Notes: a model not told the origin generated them from the sequence alone. A stretch of DNA of 64,000 bases from Riptortus pedestris (GCA_019009955.1 CM032230.1:130314501-130378500), one strand, 5' to 3'. Counted from the first letter of the stretch, positions 25,201 through 40,200 are shown. Translations and numbers: made by a program.

Positions 25201-28200
25201 CTAACGGCTGAACCGAACTTAACAAAACTCGGTATGTCAATTAGCATTAATTCTTCCATGATTATAAATTATATTAAAATTTTTAGGTTCGAACGGGAGG
25301 GGGGTTAAAAGGGAGGCCTGAAATAAAAATTCACCATATTTACATGTATAAGAGACGGGAAATATAAAAATATCGAAGACTGTGAAGCCTTATCGAACAA
25401 ATAATTTTATTATTAGCAAATCCACGGCAAAGATGGGTATCAATCCTAAACACTGGGACGGGTAAATGTCAAAATATTGTGCAATGTAAAGCCTGCTAAA
25501 AAATACGATCACCATTCAGCCTCAAATGAATTCCCGGGCGAAGCCGGGTATCTGAGCTAGTATATATATATCTTTTTACGAATTACTAAAAAAACTATAT
25601 TGGAGAAGAATAAATGATTGCATACCAAACACTTTTCTTTTTCACTACGTAATTTCTTATATTGGTCTTCCATCTTCAAATATTGCATTTCATATGCTCT
25701 GATATCCTAACAATTTAAATATAAGAGTTTCAATTATAATAAAATATTTTATTTTTAAAATACATTTTTCAGTTTAATAAAGTATATAAAAATAACAGTT
25801 CAAAAAATAATAAAGTATATAAAAATAACATTTTTCTTACTCACTTCTCTTAGCATTCGGCCCAGTATTATTCTTAGAGATTTAAGATTCAGACCACATT
25901 TCTAGAGAAATAATAAAATTATTTTTATATATATCAAAATTGTGACAGCATTAATGCTAGAAATATATGTTTAATGTAAAAACCTACCTAAGCCCATAAA
26001 ATGTTTACATATTCCAATTATCACCCATTTAGAATTAATATACAACATGGATTGTTTCTTTCCTTCGCAAGGATCGAACCTACACCTATTTTTACTTTCA
26101 GTTTACTGAGGATAGTGGTTGATGTACACCTCTTTAACCCACACTCATGGGCTACACCCCCCCCCCTCCATTTGGAATACATATTTACTTTAATTATTGG
26201 TACTCTTTCCTATATATCCTAGCATTAAGTGGTGGGCAGTAATTCATAAGAGAATATTTTGTATCTGTTGCTTTCAAATAAAAACTTGAATGAAAATCAT
26301 ATAATTAACACCAAAAAAACCATTAAATAGCAGAAAGGTATGGTTAAATATAGATAACTCATTTTAATTAGCCATAGTAGAATAAAGTGGGTATTAATCA
26401 ATTACATGGAACAGATAAGAGTTAATCCTCGGGTGACCTCACAGGACCATTTTCTTTATGAAATATAAATTGAATTCTTTATATTTAAAAAAAATATAAC
26501 AAATAAATGTTGCTTTACAACATGATTGTTGAAATAAACATTTAAACCCTTAAATTGAGTTCCTATAAGTTGTAATCAGTTAATATCCTTGCTCAAACTG
26601 CATTAAACATATGAAGTCCCCAAGCTCGTTCAAGTAACATTCAAACTGTGCCTAAGGGTTTATTTTTTGCAGCTTCTGGAGCAAATTCAGAATCTTTTTT
26701 AAATTTAAAACCATGTTATTCTTAAGTCTATCAGATCTTTGTCATCTGTATTAAATCTTCACGTCTCAATCAAAATTATGTCATAATAGAAATTATTTTT
26801 ACAAAAACTTACTTTATAATTTAAAGGAGGAAGACTGTAGGCCCAGGCATCTTCAACTTCAAAAAGATCTTGTATTTGTGGTTCCTAGGCGTGAAAAAAA
26901 AGTCATCAATTATGTCATTCATTTACACTATTTTTTTTATTACTATAAAATGCAATACTATTTTGTTTTCAAATATAATGATTTTTAATTGAATTACTTA
27001 TATAATAAGGCAAAATATACTTACAGCTATCTGTACGAGTGTGCCAGGAATGACGGCTGTTTTCCCTGTTGTTTTCCAACTGTAGTATTTCTGTAAAAAT
27101 ATTCTCTATCCATTAAATGGCAAGTATTGCATTAAGGCATGGTGTGTATAATTTTAAAAGATTGTCTGCCTTATCTTTTCTTACTCAGAAGAGGCTAAGT
27201 ATACCAAGAGTTTAATGATAAACTTTAATTACAGTTTCTCACACCGGATAAGCTGTCGAACTTGAATTTATTTTTCATTTATAATCAACTATCCACACAT
27301 AGAACAGATGCTGGCAGAAGGTCTGTGAAACATTGTTCTCAATATTCTTATAAAATTGGTAAATATTTAAAGTGTTTGATACTTGGACTGCTTGAAATGA
27401 CTTCATCCGAGAATCTATTTCTTAATCCCTGATAATCTATTTCTTAACCCTGGTAATTTCCACCATTTTCTTTTAGTTTTGATGAGGCTCTCTGAGCAGG
27501 ATCAATTGGGTATAACTTTGCGCTTAAGGACACATACTCCTAAAGAGGGTATGGAACTTTGTGAAACATCTTGAGTAATTACTACTCATCGGCTTTTTAC
27601 ATATAAATAGAGAATAAATGGTGATTCACAAGTGTTATACCCGCACTTGGGAAATCTACTTAGTTTACATAGAGCCTGTGTGATGGACTTTTATATCTAT
27701 AGACACCTGCAAGGCACACTGGCAGCCCAGAAATCCAACAATACCAGTTTTTTTGTTGTGTTTTTTTTCGCTTAAGAGTGTTGGTTAATAAATAAAGCAA
27801 GATTCGAGAGATAAAATAAGATTTAATACTCAAACATAATCTCCCTCAACTCAGGACTCAGTCTAACTCAGGAAGTACAATATGGCGGGGAACATACACG
27901 TTGCCTACGCCTTATATATTATATAGTAAATTAGAATTACAATATTAATACCCCCCCCATAATTTTAAATTTTAAAACACAATTTAAGACAAACAAAAAA
28001 AATTTAAAACGTCAATCCAATATTTTCAACATTAATTTTATGCTTAAGGCCACTTAAGGGCTTAGTTAAGAAGTCTGCAATATTTTTATCAGAAGCAATA
28101 TACTCTACACAAACATCATTATTTTTAATATGTTCTCTTTCTTTTTCTTAGCTTGTTTCTCCTCTTTCTTCTTCTTTTCCTCCTCAAGTTTGCTCTTCTC

Positions 28201-31200
28201 TTCCTCTTATAATCTCTTCACTTCCTCTTCCTCTTTCGTTTTCTTGCCTTCTTCTTCCACTTTCTTTTTTTGTGGATTCTTCTACCTCTTTCTTCTTTTT
28301 GGCTTCTTCCTCTTTTTTTTTAGAGCTGCTTCCTGATTCTTCTTCTCAGCATCTTCTTTCACTTTCTGTTTTTCACCTTCTTCTTAGTCTCTTTTTTTCA
28401 GTGTAGCTTCTTCTTCCTCTTCATTTTCCTTAGCGAATTCTCCCTTTTCTTTTTTCTTAATTGTGCCTATCTCTGCCTTTATCTTAGTCTCTTCTTCCTC
28501 ATTCTTTTTCTTTTCTTCTTCTTCCTTCCTCTTATCTTCCTCAATGTTTTGCTTATCCTCTTTCTTTGTCTCGACTTTTTCTTCCACTTTTTTCTTCTTA
28601 GCTTCTCCATCCACTTTCGTTTCCACAGCAGCCTCTTCCTCTTCCTTTGGTTCAATATTGACATCCTCAGCCCCATTTTCGAAACCGTGAAATGGCTCTT
28701 CACTTTCCGGTTCTTCATTTGATCGCTCAGAAAAAACAATAGGAATTTCGCAGGGTGTTTTTGAGATTTTATTCGGTTTTTCAAATGAAGTTGCCTTCTC
28801 AATAAATTTAACATCCCTGGAAATAATCACTCGCTTCGGGTTTGAAGGATTGATAAGTCTATATGCTTTACAGTCACCAGGATACCCGACAAAAATGCAT
28901 TCTTCGGACTTGGTATCCAATTTTTTCCTATTTTCTTTAGGGATAAATCTCATGGCTTTACACCCAAAGACTTTGAGATATGATAAATTAACTTTTCTAC
29001 CAGACCAGATTTCCTCCGGTAATTTATAATCGAGAGCTTTCGTAGGACTTCGATTTTTAAGATAAGTGGCTGTACTCACCGCTTCTCCCCAATATCTTCG
29101 ATCCAACCCTGAGTCCTCTAACATAGTCCTAGATTTCTCAATAATTGTGCGATTAACTCTTTCGCTTACACCATTTTGTTGAGGAGAATAAGGCACAGAT
29201 TTTTGATGGACAATCCCATGACTGCGTAAGTAATTCTCAAAGTTTTTATTAGTGTATTCTTTACCATGATCAGTACGAAATATTTTTATTTTAGCCTCAA
29301 GTTGTTTTTCTACCTCATTTTTGAATTCTTTAAACTTATCCATAGTCTCATATTTGTTCTTTAACAAATAAGTAAAAGTCTTCCGACTGAAATCATCAGT
29401 AAATGTTAACATATATCTAGCACCTCCCCAAGAGGGAACACTCATTGGTCCACACAAATCAGAGTGTATGAGTTCTAGCTTACGATGATTGCACACCCCT
29501 ATTTTTATTAAAGGGTTCTCTGTTTTGTTTGCCTCTGATGCAAGCTATACAATCACTGTCGCCATTATCACTGAAATCCATCCCAATAGCAGAAATCTTT
29601 AATTTATCGTTGTAGTCTGATATCACTGATGATAAGGCAGCCAATAAAGTCGATTTTTTGTTGTTGTTTACATTGTCCTTTTTCACAGAAACTTTCTTTC
29701 TACACTCAGTTAACTTATGCCCCTTCCTCTTGCAATTAAAACAAATTAAACCTTCTCGACAATTCACAGAAATGTGCCCCTTTTTTTTACAATTATAACA
29801 AGTCACTGGAGGTCGATCACTTCTCTTGAATTTTGTTACCAAAGCCGACTCTTCTCCTGAATCCTCCTTAGAAGATTTTTGAATAAGCACTGATCTAATA
29901 TAATCCGACGTAGTTTTAACTCCTGTGCTCTCCATAGCCATTATCATAGCCTCGTACTCGTCTGATAGCCCACTTAACATGATAACACCGATGAATTCGT
30001 CATCTAGGCCAGCTCCTATTGTTTCTAATTTCTGGGATAGTGACAAAATCTCATTTAAGTAATCTTCCATGCTACTAAAATGGTTTAAGTCAATACGAAA
30101 AAGTTTTCTAAGAAGAGATAGCCTTCTTGATAGGCCCTTGTCTTCATAAGTATTTTCTAGCTTCTCCCAGATTTCTTTAGCCGTCTCGCAACATTTTACA
30201 ATAGGGTAAAGGGATTCATCAATCAACAAACAAATTTTGGCTCTATCTTTAGAATCCTTCTTCGTATCTTTATCTTCTCCGGTGATATAACCCCACAAGT
30301 CCTCGGCAGTTAAATACATCTCCATTCCGAACTTCCAAGAGTTGTATTTTCCCTTCCGAGTAACATTTTAACGCTAGGTGACCAACTAGAGCTGTTTTCC
30401 ATGTTTTTCTTCGAATCCATAGCAAAAATAACCGATTGCAGTTAACACGTGTCCGGCCCGATTCACACTTCTTACTTCGATTTACGCACAAATTTAAAAA
30501 CACGAACTTTTAATGTCTCTCGAATATCGTGTCTGGGCCCATAACCATTGTTGGTTAATAAATAAAGCAAGATTCGAGAGATAAAATAAGATTTAATACT
30601 CAAACATAATCTCCCTCAACTCAGGACTCAGTCTAACTCAGGAAGTACAATATGCCAGGGAACATACACGTTGCCTACGCCTTATATATTATATAGTAAA
30701 TTAGAATTACAATATTAATAAAGAGGTTAAGTAACTAATTAAAAGAACTTCTCTTTTTTCATTAATGGTTTTAAGAAAAAAAAATTATTCTGAATTTAGG
30801 AAATCTGTTTATTTAGAAGACATTTTATTATTTTGTATAAAAATAGGAAATCAATTTTTGTTTACATTTAAAAGATCCCAGTAGATAAAAATTTAAATAC
30901 TTTTTACAGTTAATCAGTAAAGTGGACAAGGTAGGATTTTGAACTTACCTGGGAAACTTTTCTATCTGAATATTTAGTGGGTTTGTACATCTTTTTCTTA
31001 AGCATCTTATCAAATTCTTCTTTTTTGTCTTTTTCACTGAGTAATCCAGTGTATAAATCCTATACACAAATGTTGGAATTAGAAATATTCATGGTTTTGG
31101 TAAATAATGTACAAATTATTTCATTCTTTAAATTAATAATAATTTTGGATAGATTATAAAATACTGACAATAGATCCGGAAAACAACCTTTTCCCCACCT

Positions 31201-34200
31201 TCCCTAGCAAGGTAATAATTACCCTTCCATAAAATAAAATTTTCATCACTTATATTTTAGCAGATTTCCCTTAAGTGAAATCAAGATTCTACTAATGGCA
31301 GAATTGAAACCAAATGTCCAAATGTGGAAATTTCTTCAAATGTCCATCAAACCTATCTAGAAAATAGGTCCATTAAAAATTCTATAAAACCAATCTTGTA
31401 AATTAAATTTTCTATAAATGTTGCTCTACACTCTTTTTCTCTATCTCAAAGATTAACCAAGATTTTTTAATTTTTTAATTTTCTGGTTTCAGTAAACCCC
31501 CAATTGAGTGATCACACTTTAAAAATATATCATGAAACCTCTTATTCCATGCTTCAATACCAGATCTTGTTTACAACTATGCTCTACTAGAAACATATAA
31601 GTACGTTAAGTGATGTTAAAGATAACTATTAAGATTTTAATTCCTGCCTCAAAAATATTCTTTTGACTATTTTATTTAACACTAAAAATCATATTTGTTA
31701 ATTCAGAGTTGGTATTCTAGCAGGTGGAAGTGATTTCTAATGTAGGTAGATGAAAGAATGCTTTGCCTGTAACAATTTATTAAAATGACAGAGCGCAAAT
31801 ATTAAGGAAGTTTTTCATACATTTTTGTTTTGGAGTTTTCAGTAAACCCCCATTTATACTCAATAGATATTTTTAATATTTGAAAAGAGAGAATATATGG
31901 TGAGATGAGGTAAGTAGCGTGATATACCAGCATATGGGAAATCTGCTTAGTTTACTCAGCCCCCTGCAGGATGGAATTTTTTTGTCATCTAGGCAGGATT
32001 GATGGACAACTGAAGAAATTTTTCAAAAATCGTGTCATAAGTACAACGTCAATACCAGATTTCCCTTTGAGAAATATGGTAATAAGTTAGGCAACAATTT
32101 ACTCTTAACTCTCACAGAATTATATTTTTTTCCCATTGAATAAAACTTTCCTCTCAGTTATTATTACTTATTTTTATTCACTCAAATATTTAATTTAATA
32201 AAGAACTTCATTGATAGATCAGATCTCAATGCTTGAGTTAATAGATTTAAGAGCTCATTAACACTGTCATCACAAAGAACATTCAATGAAAAATAATTAT
32301 AACCTCAACAAAAAAAATACTTAAACAGAAAGATGGAAATATAGCTTTAATAAGATTAAGATGGAGATTAACTTTTTCTTATCATAACGAGCAACCCAAT
32401 TTATAATATGAAAGAGGAATTTTGAAGGAGTATTTCTATCCTCTTCAATTGGATGCACGGACTGCCAATGGAATGAGAATTGAGTTGTTGACTATGGAAG
32501 CAGGTTCATTCATATCCAAAGACATGTTATAATAAAATATTATCACTTAAGTGGTATAGACCAAAGAAGCAAAAATAAATGTGTATTTCATTTTATAATT
32601 TTTGTTTAGTACTTTCAGTGTCCACAAGGGTGCTTAGGTTAGCCATGTGAATTAAGGCATTGGTCTTAATAACTTTTTAAACCTGGAGTCTTGGGTTCAA
32701 TTCCGACCTGGGCAATAGGAATTTATTTAGCGACAAATTCATTAAAGAAAATCCTTAGCCCCATCCTAGCTAGAAAAGGGTCGTAACCTGTTGACAACTC
32801 ATCCCGATTAACTTTAGTACCTTATAGTTTACCTTTATCTCACATGGTAAACCTAGAGTGGCGAGTTCAATTCTCGCCTAGGCAAAGGAAATTATTTAGT
32901 GACGAAATTCATTAAATAACATCCTAAAATCCCACCCTGGCTAGAAAAGGGTAGTAACCTGTAGATAACCCGTCCCGATTAGCCTAAGTTGCAAAAAGTG
33001 GACGTTAATAAATAAATAATAAATAAAACTTTAGTTGCATAAAGTGGATGTAAATAAATGTCTGCAAGAATACATACCAGCATAACATCAAGCATATTTT
33101 TATCTTTACCTTCCTTCTTTCTTAAATACTTCAATGCTTTATCTGGATCCTAAAACAATTGTGAACAAGGTTTTAAGAAAGTTGCTAAATGTTTTACAAT
33201 TAAATGAATTTCAATAGTTATTTTAAGAATTAAAATTTAGCGTGCGCCCCACAAATATCAACTATGTGAATAAAAGAAAAACAAAACTGGTTATTATTTT
33301 TCAATACATTCTGTTACACTACACAGCCAATGAAGAAAATTCATCTTTTGAGAAAAGTGAGCTTAAAAACAATATTTTGGTTTAGTTTATTAATAAGTTG
33401 TCATTTCTAATTACTGAACTTTCGAAGAAACTACCCCATATATGGTAACTATACTGTAGTTTACATTTCTGAAAATATGAAGTTTTAAGTAATAAAATCC
33501 TATTTTCTTACTATCTATAGTAGAATAGATTATACACTCTGCAGAGATTCGGGTGTTTTTTTTTTATGACATGAAAAATATGACTTCCTGGTTTGACTGT
33601 AAATTGTCTTTCCATTCCAGTTTAAACCTCTTTTCCAGTGTTTAATCTCCTACCATGAAGGACAGCATTAATATTGAAAATTAGTAGAAGCCGGTGGAAC
33701 CAAATCTAGGCTGTAATATGCATAATATATTCCACTTTAGTATGGTTATTTTGCAAATAGTGGTACTTGGTGCATTCCTTTTATAAAATAAGTCAACATT
33801 TTCTATTAAGATACTCGGAAATTTGTGAGCGTAACTTTTCAATTGATTGTGTGAGTAATGTCTTTGACAAAAATGCTCCTACTTGTTTTCTACGCTCCAT
33901 GAACTCCCTTTTGTTGAATATAGGAGATGTAGTATAAGAAAATTTGCCCATTCTTAGTCTCAGTTAAGTTTAAGAAATTCACTGGAACTCTGTAACCTAG
34001 AACATTTGCAAATGTTTAATGATGATTCCTAAAACATTTCGTTGAAAGTTCAAACCTCCTGCAATTTCTCCCAAGGTGGTGGACAGAAGAGGAGCCAATT
34101 AAAAGCCTTGTCCTCTACAAGTACTTTAATATGTAGAGTACACTTTCAAAGAGCGAACTCCATCTTCAGAGCCTGCTGGTTAGAGTCTTGTAGCCTGAAT

Positions 34201-37200
34201 TGAAGCACGCAAGCAATTCCCCACTTATTTGTTTTGTTTTTTCTCCGATCGTCAGCAATTTAGCTTGCTCAAGTTTGATTGTTTTAGCCAAATGCTACTG
34301 GCTGATCGATTAACATTAGATAATTGTTTTCTTTACATTACATTACCCCACAAACACAAACAATGACTTAATGGCGTTTGTATATATTGTTCATCCTCTT
34401 ATTTAAAAAGTTATCAGAGATGTCACAACATCTAATCAGTAATTTAATTCAGCTCATGACTCTGTACAAAATAATTTAAATGACATATATTCTTGAGTGG
34501 ACAGAACCATCATGGTGTATTCTGTCAAGCAGGAATAATGTACACATATAACATGACATCTCGTCATCTGTCCTCTAGAATGAGTACAAACCAAAAAATG
34601 TCTTTCTGGCTACAATAGGGAACCTATAATTTGATGTTAGCAACTGATATTGCTAGAGGAACAATAAGAAAAGATTTTTTTTTTGTATAATTCAAATTTC
34701 ATGTATTAAGGTATAATAGTTGAAAATTGGAGTTTTTATTAATACCCAATTACCATCCCATTCATATTATTGTATCCGGTAGGTTGTATAAACATTACAA
34801 GTTTTTATAATAATTTTTATAATTAATTTATAATTTTAAAAAAATCCTTACAAATAAAGTCATCATTTTGTAGAAAAAATTTTCCATTTCTTTCGACCTA
34901 GGATAATTCTCTTCAACCTGAAAGCAAATTCACTATTAATGCCCATATTCTGAAAAAATAGTGTTGATTAAAAAAATAAAAAATCAGAATGTAGAATATA
35001 TCCCTCTGGTAGTTTTTGAATAATTATAAAAACATAAGAGGAGGGGCTGATCTGAAACAGTAGATAATTCTCTCTTCAACTCAAAAGAGATAAATGAACA
35101 GTAATGTTATATAAATAACTGATAAAAAATAAAGGTCATTAAGCAGGACTGTGTAAGCAGATTTTCAACCTGCTAGCAACACACTATGACCTCATCTCTA
35201 TTCTTAAGTAAAAATCTATGAGTAAAAGTGAGGGCTCAAGCCGTAAAATAAGAAAGTACTAATAACTCACTTAATATTTTCATAATGAAAAAATGTATTG
35301 AACAAAAATAACAAATTGGTTCTTTAACATTTTTCTATCCGACTTATAATAATGAAACTATTTTGAATTTCCAAAACCCTAGACTAACCCTCGTTTTGGT
35401 GTTCATCAGCACTTTTAATATCTATGTTCTGTAAAAATCTTTCAAACGCGTGGTTATAGTTATAATTTAGGCATATGCAATGAATCAGATTCTAATTTAC
35501 CATGAGGCTGTAACTGAGTAAAAGCCTCCCCTCCTTCATTATCGATGTATTTTATACATTATTTACTAGGTATTAATAATGCTTTTCGTTACAAAGCCAG
35601 AGAATCTGAGATCAATACCCAAACAATATTTTGAAATTTAAAAATTATGAAGAATTGTAAAAGGTATCCTTTAACTGCATTTTTTGTTTAACACTTACAT
35701 AATCTTTAACTTCTTTTTTCCCCAATGTTTTTATTATTGGCTCCTTTGCCTTAGGTTTTTCTTTTTTAATTGGATCCAACCCTCGCGGCACTGTTGAGCC
35801 AAATGGAATGTTAATTTTGGTACCATAGTCTATTATGTCGCTTTCTTTTACCTCAAGTCCTGAAAAGAAATTTTTAAAAAAATTCACTATAAACTTTTAA
35901 AGATTACGTTAATAGATTCTAGCACGGAAAGAAAACTAAAGGGTTTGCTAAGACAGTCCCCTAAACAATAGGAAAATTTTAATTACTATTGAACTTCACG
36001 CTCTTACATCACACACTTGTTGAATGCTTAGGACACTTCTCCCAAATAAAACACTCACACTACTAGGGTCTGTCTCTTTTCCTTTTACCAGCTGGTGAAC
36101 ATACAACTGATTGGGACAACTTTCGACATTGAGATTGATTTTCATATAGTGTAGATCAACAATTTACTCATATGCTTTCTCCAGCATTTGACTAGTGAGA
36201 CAATATGGAACATGGTGCTGTGTGTTTTCTGGTATTTAATACGGTTTGTGTTGCGGATTGTAATTTTCAGAAAGGGGGCGGCGGATGTACTTGTTAGTAA
36301 ACGAATCTGGCCCTGATGAGCACAATCAGATGGAAGAAACGTACAGCAGTTATTCAAGCTGTCAAATGATTATGATATCTTCATAACATGAAATCAGTAG
36401 ATCAAACAGGTAATAAAAAAAACTGTGCATTCTTGACTACAATCTGCAGTTGAGGATCGAACAGTGTTACCCACTCCTCAACAATTTGGTTTTTACCTGA
36501 AAATATAGGAATTGGCCAAGGGCCACTGAAACCAAATATTTTCAAAATTGGAAAACTGAAATCATTCCTTAGAAAAGAATAAGGCTCAAAATAGACTCAC
36601 CAATAACTTGTGATAGTCGCCTTATTTTTCCCTTTTTCTCCATCTTAAAGGGCACAAGAGGAAGCCGTTCACAACTCACTTCCTGAGATTTATAGTTGGC
36701 ATGGTAGGTTTTGGACTTTCTTAAATCCCCTTCAGTAGTTGCCCTTTCTTTTCTAAGCTTTTCTTCTTCTTTAAGCCTTAAGTAGTCATTCGGAAAATAT
36801 AAACGCAAAAATTTCTTTCTCTTTGAATTATTCAAAACTCCTACTGCTTTCAAGAGGTTTTTATTAATTTCTCGTCTCGATAGCCCCTCATTATCCCCAT
36901 CAAGTCGCAAAGAACCTCTTTGTTTTCCGTAGTTCTGTCGTTTATTTTCCATTTCATATTTCCCATTATTATTGTGCTTAAAATTTGTCCCTCCGTCAAG
37001 ACAGAGTAATCCATTGCTTTCATCTTCACTGTTAGTTTTAGCGTTGAAATCGTTTTCCTTCACTTCCTGATGATTGAAGTCCAGAAATGATACAAAATCT
37101 CTTGCTTCTTCTGGTGGAAAAACATCAAAAACTGAACTTAGAATGTTGGACTTCAAAGCGTCTGTTAAAGAAACTTCACTATCATTTTCGGACAACCTGC

Positions 37201-40200
37201 CTTCATCATGATCACTAAATTTTTCCTTGTCATAATTCCTGCCAAACATATACTCATTGCATGTTTTTTTCTTGGTTCTAATCACTTCTTTCCAAGGACT
37301 GATTTTATCCAACGACTCCTTAATGGATCTTTTAATGTAGGGTTTAAGTGATCCCCTTTTTGGAGCTGTTATATGAGCTTCTTTTTCTGGATCCCTTTCT
37401 TTAGGCTTCCTGAAACAAAGCTTATTTCTGTATTTCCTTCTCTTGCTCCAGTGGCCTTCCATATCCCACTCATTTTTACCTTGTAATAAATTTATGACTT
37501 CATCGTTCGCATATTTGGTGTACCTTACTTTTAGTTTTTCTAGTTTTCGTTTAAAGTCATTCAGATCGTCATCCTTCATTAGTCTTAATGACAGCTTCAT
37601 TCTTCTTTTCCAACCCCTTTTGTCTGGTTCCAGTTTCCTAACGTGTGGTATCAGAGATGCCTCAGATGGAGCTTTCTGTAATTTCCCTTCTTTTTTGAGC
37701 ATAGGAATCTTCAGACTAACATCGTCAAACAAAAAATTGGGATGATGCAACGAATTGAGAAGATTCCTTACGAGTAGAATATGAGGGGCATAACTCTTTA
37801 GATCTTCTCCGAGTATTTCGCTAGCTTTCTCCAGATCTTCTGTTTTGCACAACTTCATTGCGTAACTTGCAAGCAATGCATCTTCTCCCTTCAGTTGTAA
37901 CAATTCGTGTATGTTCTTTAGAACTTGGAGAGGAACAGTTCTACTTGCTGTATCATAAAAGTCATAGGTATCGTAAACTTTCTTCATTTCTGCAATAAGG
38001 TGATTTTTGTACTGTTCCTCCAGAGATATAGGATCTATGGAGATTTTTTTCTTTTTGTTTTCATCTTCTTTTGTATCACCGACACCGACATAGGGCATCC
38101 ATGGAAGTGTGGCAACTTCTTCCTCCTTTTCTGATTCTGAAAGCAATTTATCCCTTTCGTCTCCCACATATTTCTTCGCTTTGAGTGCATGCTCGGGATC
38201 TACTTTCCATATTTTGTCTCTAAATGTTTTTCTAACTGTTGGATCATATTTAATGCCTTTTCTTATGTACTCGTTTTCGGGGTCTGTCGAAGATTCCTCT
38301 CCCTCGTGTGGTGTCGTGTCGGATTCTGTGGTCGTGCTGCCTTCCGTTTCGCAGCTGCTGTACACTACCCGACCACCGTGCTCAAACTCATCATCTGAGC
38401 CATCCTTTGAAAAGCTGTACACTGAGCCATATGAAGTAGAAGACGAACTGCCTTCATCACTTTTCCCTATGACGAATTCAGGATCGTTAAAATAATCGTA
38501 AGGCAACCAGTCAATGTCCTCCTTTTTGAAAAGGTCTTCAACGTCTTTCAAATCTGCGCTGTCCATTGTAGCCGAGTCTTCATTGCTTCGACTCTCGGAA
38601 GTTTCCTGTTCTTCTTCTTCTATTTCCTCCATCTCTTCTATCCCTTGGTATTCTTCCAAGTCAAACTCTAAGTCATCAACAGTTTTTTCAGGGGAGTGAA
38701 TTTCTTCGTAAGAACTTACAACTGAAGAAAGATGTTCGTCCCAATCTTCTCCATATCTCAAAGCATCTAGTTCTAGGAAAACCTCTCGCATTTCATCTAT
38801 AACAGGGTTCAAAAAATCTCGCTGCTCGTCGCTTTTCATCGGCAAAACATGTAAATCTTTCTCAAACGAATGGAGAGGAACAATTTCTTCTTCTTTAAGA
38901 AAACTATGGAAGCTCAGAAATTTTTTAAAATCAACTTCTTTATAACTCATTCGGCCATCGCAAGGAAATGTCTTTCTCTTTGGTACAAATGTACTCTTAT
39001 GTGTTCCCTCTTCAGCGGAATTTCGCTCAACATCAATTTTGCAATGTTCATCTAATCTACGATATAAATCATTTATTATATTAGCATTTTCCTTTGATTT
39101 AATTGAATCCCCACCGCCTTTCGTTTCCTCTCCCTTGTTTTCTAATGCTTCCTTTAGCCCGCATTCAGAGTATTCTTGAATAACTTCATCAAAATCCAAA
39201 GGGCACGCAGTTCTACTTTGCTTCTTCAATTCTAATTCCTCAAGCTTTTCTTCGAAGTCGTGACTTGTACATTTGTCTAATTTGATTGAATGAAAAACCC
39301 TCTTTTTTTTCCTATCCGCAATTTTCTCCACCCTGCTCAATTGTTCTTGATAGGTAAGCTGTTTCCTTTTCGTCATATTTTCAAGCCTCTCAAACACATT
39401 TGCAATGCTATCATTGGGATTAGGTGAGCTATAAGTTTCTATTCTGTTTCCATATTTATCTAGCGTTTCAGGATATTCAATCATCCGCTCCAAATGCTCT
39501 TTGACCAATGATTCTGATGAAGCAGAGAAAGATTTCTCGTTCATGGAGAATTTGAAGCTAATGTCAGAATCCTTCAAGACATTTTCGACTCCTTCAGATT
39601 GAAAAAATGAGTCAGAGTCTTTATCACTATCCCTTGAAGCTTTGAGCTTTTTATAAGCCTTCATCAGTTTCTGTTTCATAAACTTACCGAAATTTCCCAA
39701 AAACTCATCGGGCGACAGAGCGCCCGATTCCAATTTCCTTAAAATCCAAGCCGGTATATCTTGGCTCGTTTGTAAATCCTCCCATTCTTCAGCGTGTGGG
39801 GTATCGACTAAATTCTCAAGAAAATCTTCGCCTTTCAAACGCTTCTTTATTATGTCTATTAAATACGAATCGGTGAGCTCACTTTTCATAAGGCACTCTT
39901 CAAAAAGGGAGATGTCGGACGGGCTTAAACGTCTGATGCAATATTCTTCGGCTAGTTTATCCGTTGGGTCGTATTCGTAGGCACTCGTATTGGGTTTTAA
40001 CCTTTCTTTATTAGTCTTAGTACGTTTTTCTTTTACTTTTTTGGTATGGTTTGCTTTACCATCTTTTGGTATAATGCTTATATTTTTTTGCCCAGACTGC
40101 TTCGGCTTCGATCCACTAAACGCTTTACTTCGTATTTCCTCATGAGAAGTCTCTGTTGTCGTTGGCAATGAACAGAAGCCAGAGTGAGTTTTATTCAAAT

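Larger units (their letters stand above)
27779..30720 (-). mobile_element. Ty1/copia LTR retrotransposon, internally rearranged
   Basis: Two 172-bp direct repeats (27779-27950 and 30549-30720) differ at about two positions and are flanked by the 5-bp duplication AAGAG (27774-27778, 30721-30725). Read on the minus strand, the 5' LTR is followed by GGTTATGGGCCCAGA, which pairs with the anticodon arm of initiator tRNA-Met as in Drosophila copia. A polypurine tract ending in GGGGGGGG precedes the 3' LTR. Gag and integrase are recognisable. Protease and the reverse transcriptase/RNase H core are absent, so the copy cannot move by itself. Near-identical LTRs mean a recent insertion. It lies in an intron of the unrecognised gene, in the same orientation. 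Confidence 0.93.

Noticed and set aside
28130..28690. Plus-strand frames rich in Ser/Phe opposite the copia ORF
   Set aside because: They are shadows of the purine-rich Lys/Glu block on the minus strand.
36569..36600. Last ten residues of the 1247-codon open frame
   Set aside because: A GTGAGT donor at 36600 and in-phase joining to 35859 show this is intron read-through.
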